A stretch of 64,000 bases of DNA from JAXLWB01 sp046328715 (GTDB lineage: Bacteria > Chloroflexota > Anaerolineae > Caldilineales > Caldilineaceae). Location of the stretch: NCBI GenBank assembly GCA_046328715.1, contig JAXLWB010000001.1, positions 372,001 through 436,000 on the forward strand, written 5' to 3'. The stretch's first letter is position 1. Each line of letters starts with the position of its first letter. The notes under the pieces were generated by a model. That model was not told the DNA's origin. It saw nothing but the letters and a program-made list of their open reading frames with translations, and did not search any database. Shown here one piece after another: positions 24,892-34,186 of this stretch. Both the position numbers and the translations under genes were made by a program.

Positions 24892-26652
24892 ATGTACAAT
24901 TTCAAGATTCGCATTTTTAGCTTGTTCATTATCGTGGCGGCGTTGCTCAGCAGTTGTGTCCCAGGTGGAGCTACAGCGCCAACATCTACTGGTAGTCAAG
25001 CCGCCGCCGCACCTGCCAAGACGGGGCGTGGGGCTGGTGATACACTCCACCTGATCTGGTGGCAGGCTCCCACTATCCTCAACCCACATTTGGCGACCGG
25101 TGGTAAAGATACAGATGCCAGCCGCGTTACCTATGAGCCACTGGCTTCCTTTAATGCTGAAGGGGAGTTGGTGACCTTCCTGGCCGCCGAAATTCCTTCG
25201 CTAGAGAATGGCGAAGTTGCTGCCGACGGCAAGTCTGTTACCTGGAAACTCAAGGCCGATGTCAAATGGTCGGATGGCGAGCCATTCACCGCTGACGATG
25301 TGAAGTTTACCTTTGATTACATCGCCGATCCGGCAACGGGCGCTACGAGTGGCAGCTCCTACAGCAATGTTGCGAGCGTCGATGTGGTCGATGCGACGAC
25401 AGTCAAGGTGAACTTTAAAGATGCAACGCCGGTATGGGCACGACCCTTTGTCGGCGCTACCGGTGGGATCATTCCCAAACATATCTTTCAGGACTACATC
25501 GGTGCCAAATCCAGCGAGGCACCCGCCAACCTAAAGCCAGTGGGTACTGGCCCCTATCAAGTGGTCGAGTTCAAACCGGGCGATATCATCATCTTTGAAC
25601 CCAATCCGAATTTTCGAGAAGCCGACAAACCCTACTTCAGTCGGGTTGAATTGAAGGGCGGCGGCGATGCGACATCGGCAGCCCGTGCTGTACTCCAAAC
25701 TGGCGATGCTGATTATGCCTGGAATTTACAGGTCGAAGCCCAGGTGTTGCAACAACTGGCCCAGGCTGGCAAAGGCACATTACTGCTCAATCCCGGCGGT
25801 AATTCGGAACGAATTGAACTCAACCGTGCTGACCCGAACCAGGAGATCGATGGCGAGCGAGCCAGTATCAAGGCTCCCCATCCTTTCTTTAGCGATTTGA
25901 AGGTGCGTCAAGCCTTTAGTCTGGCCGTGGATCGCAAGACGATTGTCGAACAGCTCTATGGCCCAGCCGGAGAAGTGACCAGCAACGCCGTGGTTGCGCC
26001 AGCAAACGTTGTTTCGCCCAACACCTCTTGGGAATTCAACCTTGAGAAAGCCGCAGCCCTGTTGGACGAGGCAGGATGGAAGGACAGCGACGGCGATAAA
26101 ATTCGCGACAAAGATGGCGTCAAGTTACAGATTCTCTTCCAATCTTCAGTCAACCCTGTGCGTCAGAAGACGCAGGAGATCATCAAGCAATCCCTGGAAT
26201 CGATCGGCTTTGGCGTGGAGTTAAAGAGTGTCGATAGCACTGTCTTCTTTAACAACGATCCTGCCAACCCCGACACTTTTAAACACTTCTATGCCGATGC
26301 CCAGTTATACACCACTGGCAGCAGCAACCCCGACCCAGGCGACTATCTGGAAGACTTTACCTGCGCTGAGATTGTGTCGAAAGCCAATGAATGGTCCAAG
26401 GGCAACCTGACCCGCTGGTGCAACCCTGACTATGACGCGCTGGTCGCCCAAGCCAAGACGGAGCTAGACCCGGCCAAACGCCAGGCGATCTACATTCAAC
26501 TCAATGACATTTTGATCAATGATATTGTGATCATTCCAGTCGTCCATCGCACTTTCCCCAATGGGGTCAGCAATAGCTTGGATGGCGTGGTCTTGACGCC
26601 GTGGGATTCGCAACTGTGGTTGTTAAAAGATTGGGTACGTAAATCACAATGA
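24892..26652 (+). CDS. Peptide/nickel-type ABC substrate-binding lipoprotein (SBP_bac_5)
   Basis: 586 residues from ATG 24892. Signal peptide MYNFKIRIFSLFIIVAALLSSC with lipobox LSSC, then an Ala/Thr-rich linker and the family 5 fold (DTLHLIWWQAPTILNPHLAT; WSDGEPFTADDVKFTFDYI; KPVGTGPYQVVEFKPGDIII). Works with the permeases at 26649 (overlapping) and 28385. No dedicated ATPase is encoded here, so ATPases from elsewhere must serve it. The substrate may be a S-containing peptide such as glutathione; this is inferred from context. Confidence 0.9.
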   Translation: MYNFKIRIFSLFIIVAALLSSCVPGGATAPTSTGSQAAAAPAKTGRGAGDTLHLIWWQAPTILNPHLATGGKDTDASRVTYEPLASFNAEGELVTFLAAEIPSLENGEVAADGKSVTWKLKADVKWSDGEPFTADDVKFTFDYIADPATGATSGSSYSNVASVDVVDATTVKVNFKDATPVWARPFVGATGGIIPKHIFQDYIGAKSSEAPANLKPVGTGPYQVVEFKPGDIIIFEPNPNFREADKPYFSRVELKGGGDATSAARAVLQTGDADYAWNLQVEAQVLQQLAQAGKGTLLLNPGGNSERIELNRADPNQEIDGERASIKAPHPFFSDLKVRQAFSLAVDRKTIVEQLYGPAGEVTSNAVVAPANVVSPNTSWEFNLEKAAALLDEAGWKDSDGDKIRDKDGVKLQILFQSSVNPVRQKTQEIIKQSLESIGFGVELKSVDSTVFFNNDPANPDTFKHFYADAQLYTTGSSNPDPGDYLEDFTCAEIVSKANEWSKGNLTRWCNPDYDALVAQAKTELDPAKRQAIYIQLNDILINDIVIIPVVHRTFPNGVSNSLDGVVLTPWDSQLWLLKDWVRKSQ

Positions 26653-27610
26653 CCCCTTATCTGATCAGGCGCTTGCTGCTTTCGATCCCGATCCTAATCG
26701 TGATCAGCGCATTGATCTTTACGATTCTGGCCCTGGCACCTGGCGATCCGATGTCGGCGTTTGCGACGGATCCCTCTATGTCGGAAGAAGTGCGGCAGAA
26801 TATTCGCCATGCGCTGGGGCTAGATGCGCCAATCTACGTGCGCTATGTGAAGTGGAGTTGGGCCTTTATCAACGGTGATATGGGCTACTCCTTCGCTAGC
26901 CGCAGTCCCGTGAGTGGGTTGTTGGGTCAACGCCTGACAACCACGCTCTCGGTGGTTGGTGTGGCCTATCTGATCAGTGTGCTGATGGCGATTCCAATTG
27001 GGTTGTTGGCGGCAATCCGACCTTATTCGATCTTTGATCAAATCACGACAACGATGGCCTTTATCGGCTTTTCGTTGCCGACTTTTTTTACCGGGCTGTT
27101 GTTTATTATCGTCTTTAGTGTACGTTTGCGCTGGTTTCCCTTTATCTACAATAGCACGTTACAGGTGACAGATTGGCAAAGCTTGCTGGCCCAGGTGCAA
27201 CAGTCGGTGATGCCAATCGCTGTGTTGGCGCTCTTTCAGACGGCGGCAGGCTGATGCGTTATACCCGCTCTGCTGTACTAGAAAATATTCGCCGCGACTA
27301 TGTACGTACGGCGCGCGCCAAAGGGCTGCGTGAGTGGTTGGTGATCAATCGCCACATCCTGCGCAATGCCTTGATTCCGGTAGTGACCTTGATTGCCCTG
27401 GGGATTCCCAATGTCTTTACCGGTGCCCTGATCACGGAACAGGTCTTTCGTGTGCCGGGGATTGGTGGGCTTTTGGTCAGCAGTATCCTGGCCAGCGACA
27501 CCCCCGTGGTCATGGCGATTACTGTGATTTATGCCGTGCTGATTGTCTCTTTTAACCTGGTGGCCGACCTGCTTTACGGTCTACTTGACCCACGAGTGCG
27601 TTATGGATAA
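26649..27610 (+). pseudogene. DppB-like peptide permease with one frameshift
   Basis: The N-terminal part MTPYLIRRLLLSIPILIVIS through PIAVLALFQTAAG (to about 27248) is a normal DppB, with ALGLDAPIYVRYVKW. The C-terminal part continues in another frame from LMRYTRSAVLENIRRDYVRT to the stop at 27610, including the EAA region (ARAKGLREWLVINRHILRNA). Sequence near 27245-27252 reads GCGGCAGGCTGATG where one more base is needed, most simply a G. The start overlaps the binding-protein stop. Either the gene is damaged or one base was lost in sequencing; all other residues look functional. Confidence 0.85.
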
Positions 27611-27647
27611 ACGGGCTAAGTTTTGTTATGTATACTAGCGGTTGTCA

Positions 27648-27736
27648 CTAATAGACATGCTATTTAAACATTGCACAATCTTCTGCAGAATCCAACCCTT
27701 GGAGATTGTGCAATGTCTCAGTGTCAGTTCTATAAG
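27648..27736 (+). repeat. Palindromic element R1 (CTAATAGACA family)
   Basis: Begins CACTAATAGACA, then ACATTGCACAATCT (27668-27681) and its perfect complement AGATTGTGCAATGT (27703-27716), ending near TTCTATAA. The same ends and GCACAAT/ATTGTGC stem recur at 37187, 47773 and 54344. It follows the permease and is probably a nonautonomous repeat that also ends transcription. The rest of 27611-27801 shows nothing else. Confidence 0.7.
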
Positions 27737-27810
27737 TAACACTTTTTGCAGTTGAAAAAGTGCTTCTTAGTGCAGAGCGTCAGTATAAAAGGTCTTTATA
27801 GGTGAATCAG

Positions 27811-28275
27811 ATGTTCCAGAATCTTGTCTGTCCCGTGTCACCGCTGCGTGTGAATGAAAATGTGGTACGCATTGTGGCGGCCTTGGTGGTGTTGTTGACC
27901 GCCAGCTATCTTTTGACGGGCAGTATCTACCCGGTGTTGCTTCTGTTGATTGATTTTACTATCCGAGCCTTTACGCAACTGCGCTACAGCCCGCTCAGTT
28001 GGCTTGGCAGTCAGATTCGGGCAGGTCTTGGATTGCCGGAGGCTTTGATCGACAAAGCTCCCAAAATCTTTGCCGCACGGGTCGGTTTTCTTTTTAGTCT
28101 GGCGATCTTGCTCCTGGCCTATCTCCATCCACCCAGCAGCATTGTCGTGGCTATTCTACTGATCGTTTTCGCCCTGTTAGAATCTCTGCTCAATCTCTGT
28201 GTCGGTTGTCTGGTCTACAGCTATCTGGTCTTTCCCTTCTTTAACCGTGGCCCACAGGACAACAAGGCAAGCTGA
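27811..28275 (+). CDS. DUF4395 family integral membrane protein
   Basis: 154 residues from ATG 27811 (AGGTGA upstream; GTG 27802 is an alternative). The family signature CPVSPLRVNENVVRIVA opens the protein, followed by four hydrophobic helices and RYSPLSWLGSQIRAGLGLPE, APKIFAARVGFLFSLAILLL and the CVGC pair near the C-terminus. DUF4395 proteins are often encoded beside thioredoxins and rhodanese-like sulfur carriers, which suits this island, but the biochemical role is not known. Confidence 0.85.
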   Translation: MFQNLVCPVSPLRVNENVVRIVAALVVLLTASYLLTGSIYPVLLLLIDFTIRAFTQLRYSPLSWLGSQIRAGLGLPEALIDKAPKIFAARVGFLFSLAILLLAYLHPPSSIVVAILLIVFALLESLLNLCVGCLVYSYLVFPFFNRGPQDNKAS

Positions 28276-28384
28276 CAGAGTAGACGTTCATGAAATAGTT
28301 CACCACAGAGGATCAAAATGGCGGGTGTCGAGTGGCGAATAATTCCGCAATCCACAATCCACATTTCAAGTCAGAGGAAATTGG

Positions 28385-29362
28385 ATGAACAATGAGATCA
28401 CACAGAAGTTACCAGTTTCACTCGCAAAGTCAGCACCCAGCGACACAAACGATGAGACACAATTGAGCACTCAGTTACAAACCATGCGTTCCCCCTGGCA
28501 GGGTGCGTGGCGTCAATTTCGCCGTCATCGTTTGGCGATGGTAGGCGCAGTGGCCTTACTGGTGATCATTATCAGCACGGTTGTGGGACCCTTCGTCTAT
28601 ACAACGCCCTACAACAAAGTTGACTTTGCGGTTGCCTCACAGGGTCCGAGTTGGAATTATCCCTTTGGCACAAATGACCTGGGGCAGGATATGTTAGCCC
28701 GTGTGCTGTGGGGCGGGCGTATCTCTGTAGCGGTTAGCGTTTTTGCCATGTTGGTGGCGATTACGCTGGGTACCCTGATCGGTTCGCTGGCTGGTTTCTT
28801 TGGCGGCTCGCTCGATCTGTTCTTGATGCGCCTGACCGATATATTTCTGGCCTTGCCGCAGCTACCACTCTTGTTGCTGGTGATATATCTCTTCCGCCAG
28901 TCGATTACTGCCGCTGTGGGGCCTGAATTAGGGGTCTTTGTCTTGATTGTGCTGATCATCGGTGGGCTGAACTGGATGTCGGTGGCCCGTTTGGTACGCG
29001 CCAATTTTCTTGTATTGCGCGAAGCTGAATTTGTCACTGCCGCCCAAGCTGTCGGTGTGCCAGAGGGGCAGATTATTCGCCGCCATCTGTTGCCCAATAC
29101 GTTGGGTCCGGTCATTGTGGCAGCGACATTGGCCGTTGGCTCAGCAATCATCACCGAATCCAGCCTGAGTTTTCTGGGTCTAGGTTTTCCGCCAGATACG
29201 CCTACCTGGGGACGAATGCTCTTTGAGGCCCAGAATTATGTGGAATTTACCCCTTCGATGGCGCTCTTCCCCGGTCTTTTTATCTTTGTAACGGTGCTTA
29301 GCATTAACTATATCGGCGACGGCCTGCGCGATGCGCTTGATCCACAATTGCGCACGAAATAG
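28385..29362 (+). CDS. DppC-like peptide ABC permease
   Basis: 325 residues, MNNEITQKLPVSLAKSAPSD with a 45-residue cytoplasmic N-terminus, then hydrophobic segments from about 55. Typical DppC motifs are PFGTNDLGQDMLARVLWGGR, EAEFVTAAQAVGVPEGQIIRRHLLPN and SSLSFLGLGFPPDTPTWGRM. AGAGGAAATT precedes the start. It pairs with the DppB at 26649, with the DUF4395 gene and repeat R1 in between. Confidence 0.92.
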   Translation: MNNEITQKLPVSLAKSAPSDTNDETQLSTQLQTMRSPWQGAWRQFRRHRLAMVGAVALLVIIISTVVGPFVYTTPYNKVDFAVASQGPSWNYPFGTNDLGQDMLARVLWGGRISVAVSVFAMLVAITLGTLIGSLAGFFGGSLDLFLMRLTDIFLALPQLPLLLLVIYLFRQSITAAVGPELGVFVLIVLIIGGLNWMSVARLVRANFLVLREAEFVTAAQAVGVPEGQIIRRHLLPNTLGPVIVAATLAVGSAIITESSLSFLGLGFPPDTPTWGRMLFEAQNYVEFTPSMALFPGLFIFVTVLSINYIGDGLRDALDPQLRTK

Positions 29363-29457
29363 GCAGGAAAATTTCAAACAGCAATGTTTAGACAGTGCGA
29401 CGCACCGAAGCTTGACAGATTCAAACAATATTCATTTTTAAAGAGGAGTAACGTAAC

Positions 29458-30837
29458 ATGACTATCCAAACGCGACGGCTTTCACGCCGCCAGTTCTTGC
29501 AGATGACTAGCCTCGGCGTCACGGGCTTAGCCTTATCCGCTTGTGTTGGTTTACAGCCACCCGCAACTTCAAGTGGCTCCGCCAGTGTACCTGCAACAGA
29601 AAAGCTAACCCTTGATTTTTTTGCTTGGGGTGACGCTTCGGACATTCCCGCTTGGGATGAATTGGCGAAAAAATATACAGAGCTGAATCCGAATGTGATC
29701 GTCAAACCAACACCAACGCCAACCAACGATTATTACACAAAGTTACAAACTCAGTTTGCCGGTGGTCTTGCCCCGCACATTGCCTCGTTCCAGGGCTGGG
29801 AATGGCAACCTTATGCCGATAAAGACCTATTGGCACCGATTGACGATTATATCCAACGTGAGCATTTTACGGCGCCTTATCCAGAGGGCAACAACAGCAT
29901 TGAGTTGACAACCCGCCGTCATGGCAGTCGCTATTTGATTCCAACACAAGTGGCCACGATGTTGATGTTCTATGCCAAGAAGCACTTTGATGAGGCTGGT
30001 CTCGCCTATCCGACCGACGATTGGAAGTTCGATGAATTTGTGGAGATTGCGCAAAAGCTGAGCAAAACCGACGGTGATCAGAAACGTTATGGTTATCAAC
30101 CCAACGGCATTTGGCCGCGGGATATTCATTGGATTCGTGCCACAGGCAAGCAGGAATTCGACGAACTGGGCGATCCCAAAAAGGCGCTTTTTGATCAACC
30201 GGAAATTGTAGAAATCATTCAATTGGTGGAGCAGGATTTCCGCTACAAGTTGAATATTTCACCTAGTCCGGCTGATCTAGCCGATGGTGCCAATACTATC
30301 GAGGCTGGCAATTCTGCTCTCAAATACGAAGGCCCCTGGTTTTTCCCGCAGTTGAACAGTCCGGAGCTGCGTAAGGACAACAAACAGGTCGAGTTTGATG
30401 TGGTGCTCATGCCCAAAGGTGCCGATGAAAGCCGCCCGCACCGTGGTTGGTCGGAAGGCGTGGTCTTGCCCAAGAGCGACCAGGTGGATGCCGCCTGGGG
30501 CTTTGCCAGTTTTATCGGAGGCGAGGAAGGGCAGAAGATCTATTCGAGTATTACCGGTCGCCTGCCCAATACCATTGCGCTGATCGAAAGTTTCTGGCTG
30601 CCTACAATTGAAGAACGTTTTGGTGTAAAAAATGGCAAAGCCTTTATCGAAGCGTTTAGCCGTTCGGAAGTGGATGTCGTTGGCGGCATCACGCGTGGTA
30701 AGTTCTGGAACGAAGTCGTGAAGCCGGTCGGTTGGGATCCGATTATCAACAATAGCGCTACTGCGGCTGAGGTCTTGCCTAAGGTCAATGAAGGGGTACA
30801 GAAATTGTTGGACGATTATTGGGCGCAACAATCGTAA
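29458..30837 (+). CDS. Tat-exported sugar-type ABC substrate-binding lipoprotein (UgpB/MalE-like)
   Basis: 459 residues. The N-terminus carries a twin-arginine motif (RRLSRRQFLQM) followed by a hydrophobic stretch and lipobox LSAC, so it is probably exported folded and lipidated. The mature fold is family 1 (KLTLDFFAWGDASDIPAWDE; KYTELNPNVIVKPTPTPTND; FKGW-like EGPWFFPQLN). AAGAGGAG precedes the start. The next two genes encode MalF/MalG-like permeases. Within this island the ligand may be a sulfated or sulfonated carbohydrate such as a sulfoquinovose derivative; that is inference. Confidence 0.88.
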   Translation: MTIQTRRLSRRQFLQMTSLGVTGLALSACVGLQPPATSSGSASVPATEKLTLDFFAWGDASDIPAWDELAKKYTELNPNVIVKPTPTPTNDYYTKLQTQFAGGLAPHIASFQGWEWQPYADKDLLAPIDDYIQREHFTAPYPEGNNSIELTTRRHGSRYLIPTQVATMLMFYAKKHFDEAGLAYPTDDWKFDEFVEIAQKLSKTDGDQKRYGYQPNGIWPRDIHWIRATGKQEFDELGDPKKALFDQPEIVEIIQLVEQDFRYKLNISPSPADLADGANTIEAGNSALKYEGPWFFPQLNSPELRKDNKQVEFDVVLMPKGADESRPHRGWSEGVVLPKSDQVDAAWGFASFIGGEEGQKIYSSITGRLPNTIALIESFWLPTIEERFGVKNGKAFIEAFSRSEVDVVGGITRGKFWNEVVKPVGWDPIINNSATAAEVLPKVNEGVQKLLDDYWAQQS

Positions 30838-30900
30838 CGCACGCTGTCATACGGACGACTTGTTCGGTCGTTCATTATACAAAGTTAAACTTTCACAAGA

Positions 30901-31082
30901 TGTCATTTCGACGAGGGCCGTTTCGAGGAGAAAGCTTGTTCTTCGCCAACTGAAGATTTCTCGTTCAGAACAGCCTTTGCTCGAAATGACACTGTCAAAG
31001 AAGCGACGTAACGATTCAAGCGATCCTCTTCCGGGAAGGCTCTTGCGCAAGTGAAAGTACAGCAATCTACCCTTCCCGGAAG
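30901..31082 (+). repeat. Inverted repeats between binding protein and permease
   Basis: TGTCATTTCGA (30901-30911) matches TCGAAATGACA (30981-30991), and CTTCCGGGAAGG (31028-31039) matches CCTTCCCGGAAG (31071-31082). The first shares ATTTCGACG...GAGGAGAAA with the repeat at 20906-20965. These look like repeat-family remnants or intercistronic stems. Confidence 0.6.
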
Positions 31083-31130
31083 ATGTTTACGAATGACTGG
31101 GGCATAATCCGCTCCAGGATAGGCAGTGCA

Positions 31131-32060
31131 ATGTCTTTGTTGACCAACGAGTACACCAAGCGGCGTGGCCCTTCTAAAAAAATGTTGCGCGAATGGCGCG
31201 ACGGCTACTTGTTTGCAGCACCTTTTATCATCGGCTTTCTGATCTTTATTGCCTTTCCCATGTTTTATTCGATCTACTTGGTCTTTTATGATTGGGATCT
31301 GCTCAGTCCCCCACGCTTTGTCGGGCTGACTAATCTCAGCCGTCTTTTCCAGGACCCTAAGGCCAACCTGAGTCTGTACAACAGTGCCTACTACACGCTC
31401 TTTGCCGTGCCATTACAATTGCTGATTTCGTTTACGTTGGCGCTGGCGTTAACGCAGAAGATTCGTTATCGCGCCTTTTATCGAGCTGGCTTTTATTTAC
31501 CAATTATCGTGCCAATTGTGGCCAGTTCCGTAGTCTGGCAGCGGGTCTTTCATCCTGAGTTTGGAATTCTCAACGAGTTGTTGGCATGGTTTGGGGTGGC
31601 GCCACGCGCCTGGCTCTTTGAACCAGAACTGGCCAAACCGGCTTTTATCTTGATGTCACTCTGGATGATTGGTCGGCAGATGGTGATCTTTATTGCTGGC
31701 CTGGGCAATATCCCTGAAGCGCTGAAGGAAGCTGCCAGTTTGGATGGTGCTGGTGTTTGGTCACGCTTGCGCCATGTCACGCTCCCGCTGATGACACCGC
31801 TGATTTTCTTCAACCTGATTATTGCGATCATCAACTCCTTTCAGAGTTTTGTCAATGCGATGGTGATGACACAAGGCGGACCGCAGGATGCGACACTCTT
31901 TGCTGTCCTCAATATTTACCGCAACGCCTTTGAATACTTCAACATGGGCTATGCGTCGGCGCTGGCCTGGGAGTTATTTGTACTCATGGTTGGTTTTACC
32001 TTTGCTCAATTTTACCTGGCGAATCGTTGGGTCTATTATGAAACGGGAGAAGGACAGTGA
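31131..32060 (+). CDS. MalF/UgpA-like ABC sugar-type permease
   Basis: 309 residues from ATG 31131 (MSLLTNEYTKRRGPSKKMLR; AGGATAGG upstream; ATG 31083 would add 16 residues lying in a repeat). Membrane segments start at DGYLFAAPFIIGFLIFIAFP; the EAA loop is EALKEAASLDGAGVWSRLRHVTLPLMTP. It pairs with the permease whose GTG start overlaps its stop. Confidence 0.9.
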   Translation: MSLLTNEYTKRRGPSKKMLREWRDGYLFAAPFIIGFLIFIAFPMFYSIYLVFYDWDLLSPPRFVGLTNLSRLFQDPKANLSLYNSAYYTLFAVPLQLLISFTLALALTQKIRYRAFYRAGFYLPIIVPIVASSVVWQRVFHPEFGILNELLAWFGVAPRAWLFEPELAKPAFILMSLWMIGRQMVIFIAGLGNIPEALKEAASLDGAGVWSRLRHVTLPLMTPLIFFNLIIAIINSFQSFVNAMVMTQGGPQDATLFAVLNIYRNAFEYFNMGYASALAWELFVLMVGFTFAQFYLANRWVYYETGEGQ

Positions 32061-32902
32061 GCAGAGCGACCGGAAGCGACCGGTTTTGGCTGATCGGTTT
32101 GCAATTTTTGTTGACAGTTGCCCTCATCAGCTTTTTGGTGCCGACCCTGTGGATGTTGAGCTCTTCACTGAAGGCTTCCACAGAGATCTTTACTCACCCG
32201 ATCCAATGGCTACCCCGCCAGCCGGAGTGGGAAAACTATGTGAAGATCTTTCAGTTGCAACCGTTGTTGGTCTTTCTGCGCAACACACTCTTGATTGTCT
32301 TTTGGGCCGTGATCGGAACAGTGCTTTCATCAGCGTTGGTGGCCTATTCTTTTGCTCGATTGCGCTGGCCGGGGCGCGACTTCTGGTTTGCCCTACTCTT
32401 GGCGACGATGATGTTGCCCGACGTGGTGACCCTGGCGCCACGCTTCCTGCTATTCCGCAATCTAGGCTGGCTCGACACCTTTTTACCGCTGATTGTCCCC
32501 CATTGGTTTGGGATTAATGCCATTTACGTTTTTCTCATACGTCAATTTTTCCGCGGGATTCCAATGGAGTTAGAGGATGCTGCGGCGATCGACGGTGCGG
32601 GTCGGCTGCGCGTTTTGTTACAAATTCTTTTACCACTTTCGCTGCCGGTGATTGCTACAGTCGCCGTCTTTGCGCTTTTACAGCATTACAACGACTACCT
32701 CAATCCATTGATTTATATTCGCTCGCGCGAACTGTGGCCGCTCGCGTTGGCGTTACAGGCATATAATGACGCCTACGTGCGCAATTGGGAACTGGTTTTT
32801 GCCGCAAGTACAGTCATGGTCGCACCCGTATTGGTGATCTTTATCGTTGCGCAACGTTTTTTTGTGCAAGGCATTGCTTTGACTGGCTTCGGCGGGCGTT
32901 GA
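32057..32902 (+). CDS. MalG/UgpE-like ABC sugar-type permease
   Basis: 281 residues beginning at GTG 32057 within GTGA, overlapping the upstream stop. Membrane helix at about 11-33, then the EAA loop ELEDAAAIDGAGRLRVLLQILLPLSLPVIAT, typical of MalG. No ATPase follows; as is common in Chloroflexota and actinobacteria, a shared MsmK-like ATPase may serve it. Next are the SfnB-like oxidoreductase and an SsuD paralogue, suggesting import of an organosulfur substrate that these enzymes attack. Confidence 0.9.
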   Translation: MSRATGSDRFWLIGLQFLLTVALISFLVPTLWMLSSSLKASTEIFTHPIQWLPRQPEWENYVKIFQLQPLLVFLRNTLLIVFWAVIGTVLSSALVAYSFARLRWPGRDFWFALLLATMMLPDVVTLAPRFLLFRNLGWLDTFLPLIVPHWFGINAIYVFLIRQFFRGIPMELEDAAAIDGAGRLRVLLQILLPLSLPVIATVAVFALLQHYNDYLNPLIYIRSRELWPLALALQAYNDAYVRNWELVFAASTVMVAPVLVIFIVAQRFFVQGIALTGFGGR

Positions 32903-32966
32903 TAATACCAAGTACGCAGAATACAATTGGTATAAATTACGGCAACAATTGAAAGAAGGATTGGTT

Positions 32967-34151
32967 ATGTTTACCCAACAGGATGGGATCTTTCCACACT
33001 ATCCACGTACCGAACGGCAGGCTGAATTTATGGCCCTGGCCGACAAACTGGCCGTGCGTGCAGCAGAACGGGCAACACGCTATGACCGTGAAAATACCTT
33101 CCCGTTTGAGACGTTCCGCGATCTACAGGAGGCAGGCTACCTCTCCCTAACAGTTCCCCAGGAATATGGTGGCTGTGGTGCCAATGTGCTGGAGGTTGCT
33201 CTGGCTCAGGAACGCTTGGCACGGGGTGACGGGTCGGTGGCGTTGGCGGCGACCATGCATTTAGGCCACGTCGGCATGTTGGCGCAGACTCAAGCCTGGC
33301 CTCAAGCTTTGTTTGCCCGCCTCTGCCGAGAGATTATTACGGAAGGTGCCTTGATCAACGCTGCCGCCAGTGAGCCGGACTTGGGCAGTCCCTCGCGTGG
33401 CGGCTTGCCCAGCACTACCGCCACGCGCACGGCGAACGGTTGGCGTCTAAATGGGCGTAAGAGTTGGACCAGTCTGGCCCCTGCGCTGCGCTACTTTACG
33501 GTAATGGTCGCCGTACACGACGGAGAACAGTCGCCCTACCGAGCCAACTTCTTGGTGCCGGCTGGTACGCCGGGACTCCAGATTGAAGAAACGTGGGACA
33601 ATCTGAGTATGCGTGCTACCGCCAGCCACGATCTGATCTTAACCGATGTCGAGTTGCCGGACGAGGCGCTATTGCCGGAAGCCGGAGCGCGCATCCCTAG
33701 TGATCCGCGCGTCTGGGGTTTGGTGACCGCTGCTGTCTACACTGGGATTGCCTTTGCAGCGCGTGACTTTGCCGTCAACTATGCGCGTGAGCGACAGCCC
33801 AACGGCTTGCCGGGCCCGATTGCCGAGTTACAAACGGTCCAACACCGTGTAGCCGAAATTGAGTTGCTCCTGTTGCAATCACGGGCCGTGCTCTACAGTA
33901 GCGCTGAGGCCTGGTTGGCGCACCCCGATCAGCAGGACAAGCTGGCCTGGCAATTAGCAGCCGCCAAGTACCTTGCCACCAACAACGCCATCAAAGTGAC
34001 TGATCTGGCACTACGGGTGGTTGGCTCGGCGGGCTTGTCCAAAGCTTTGCCCTTGGAGCGTTATTTCCGTGATGTGCGCGCTGGCCTCGGCAATCCACCT
34101 ATGGACGATGTCGCATTAACCATCATCGGGCGCGCTGCACTGGGCTTGTAA
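32967..34151 (+). CDS. Acyl-CoA dehydrogenase-fold monooxygenase, SfnB/DszC-like
   Basis: 394 residues from ATG 32967 (AGAAGGA upstream). Acyl-CoA dehydrogenase fold: N-terminal helical domain (FETFRDLQEAGYLSLTVPQE), middle beta domain (AAASEPDLGSPSRGGLPSTT; GWRLNGRKSWTSLAPALRYF; LSMRATASHDLILTDVELPD) and C-terminal helical domain. The missing catalytic Glu-type context of true acyl-CoA dehydrogenases and the sulfur setting point to the SfnB/DszC flavin monooxygenases. It would use FMNH2 from an SsuE-like reductase. Confidence 0.75.
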   Translation: MFTQQDGIFPHYPRTERQAEFMALADKLAVRAAERATRYDRENTFPFETFRDLQEAGYLSLTVPQEYGGCGANVLEVALAQERLARGDGSVALAATMHLGHVGMLAQTQAWPQALFARLCREIITEGALINAAASEPDLGSPSRGGLPSTTATRTANGWRLNGRKSWTSLAPALRYFTVMVAVHDGEQSPYRANFLVPAGTPGLQIEETWDNLSMRATASHDLILTDVELPDEALLPEAGARIPSDPRVWGLVTAAVYTGIAFAARDFAVNYARERQPNGLPGPIAELQTVQHRVAEIELLLLQSRAVLYSSAEAWLAHPDQQDKLAWQLAAAKYLATNNAIKVTDLALRVVGSAGLSKALPLERYFRDVRAGLGNPPMDDVALTIIGRAALGL

Positions 34152-34186
34152 CGTTTTACACCTGTAGAGGCAGATCGCAATACACA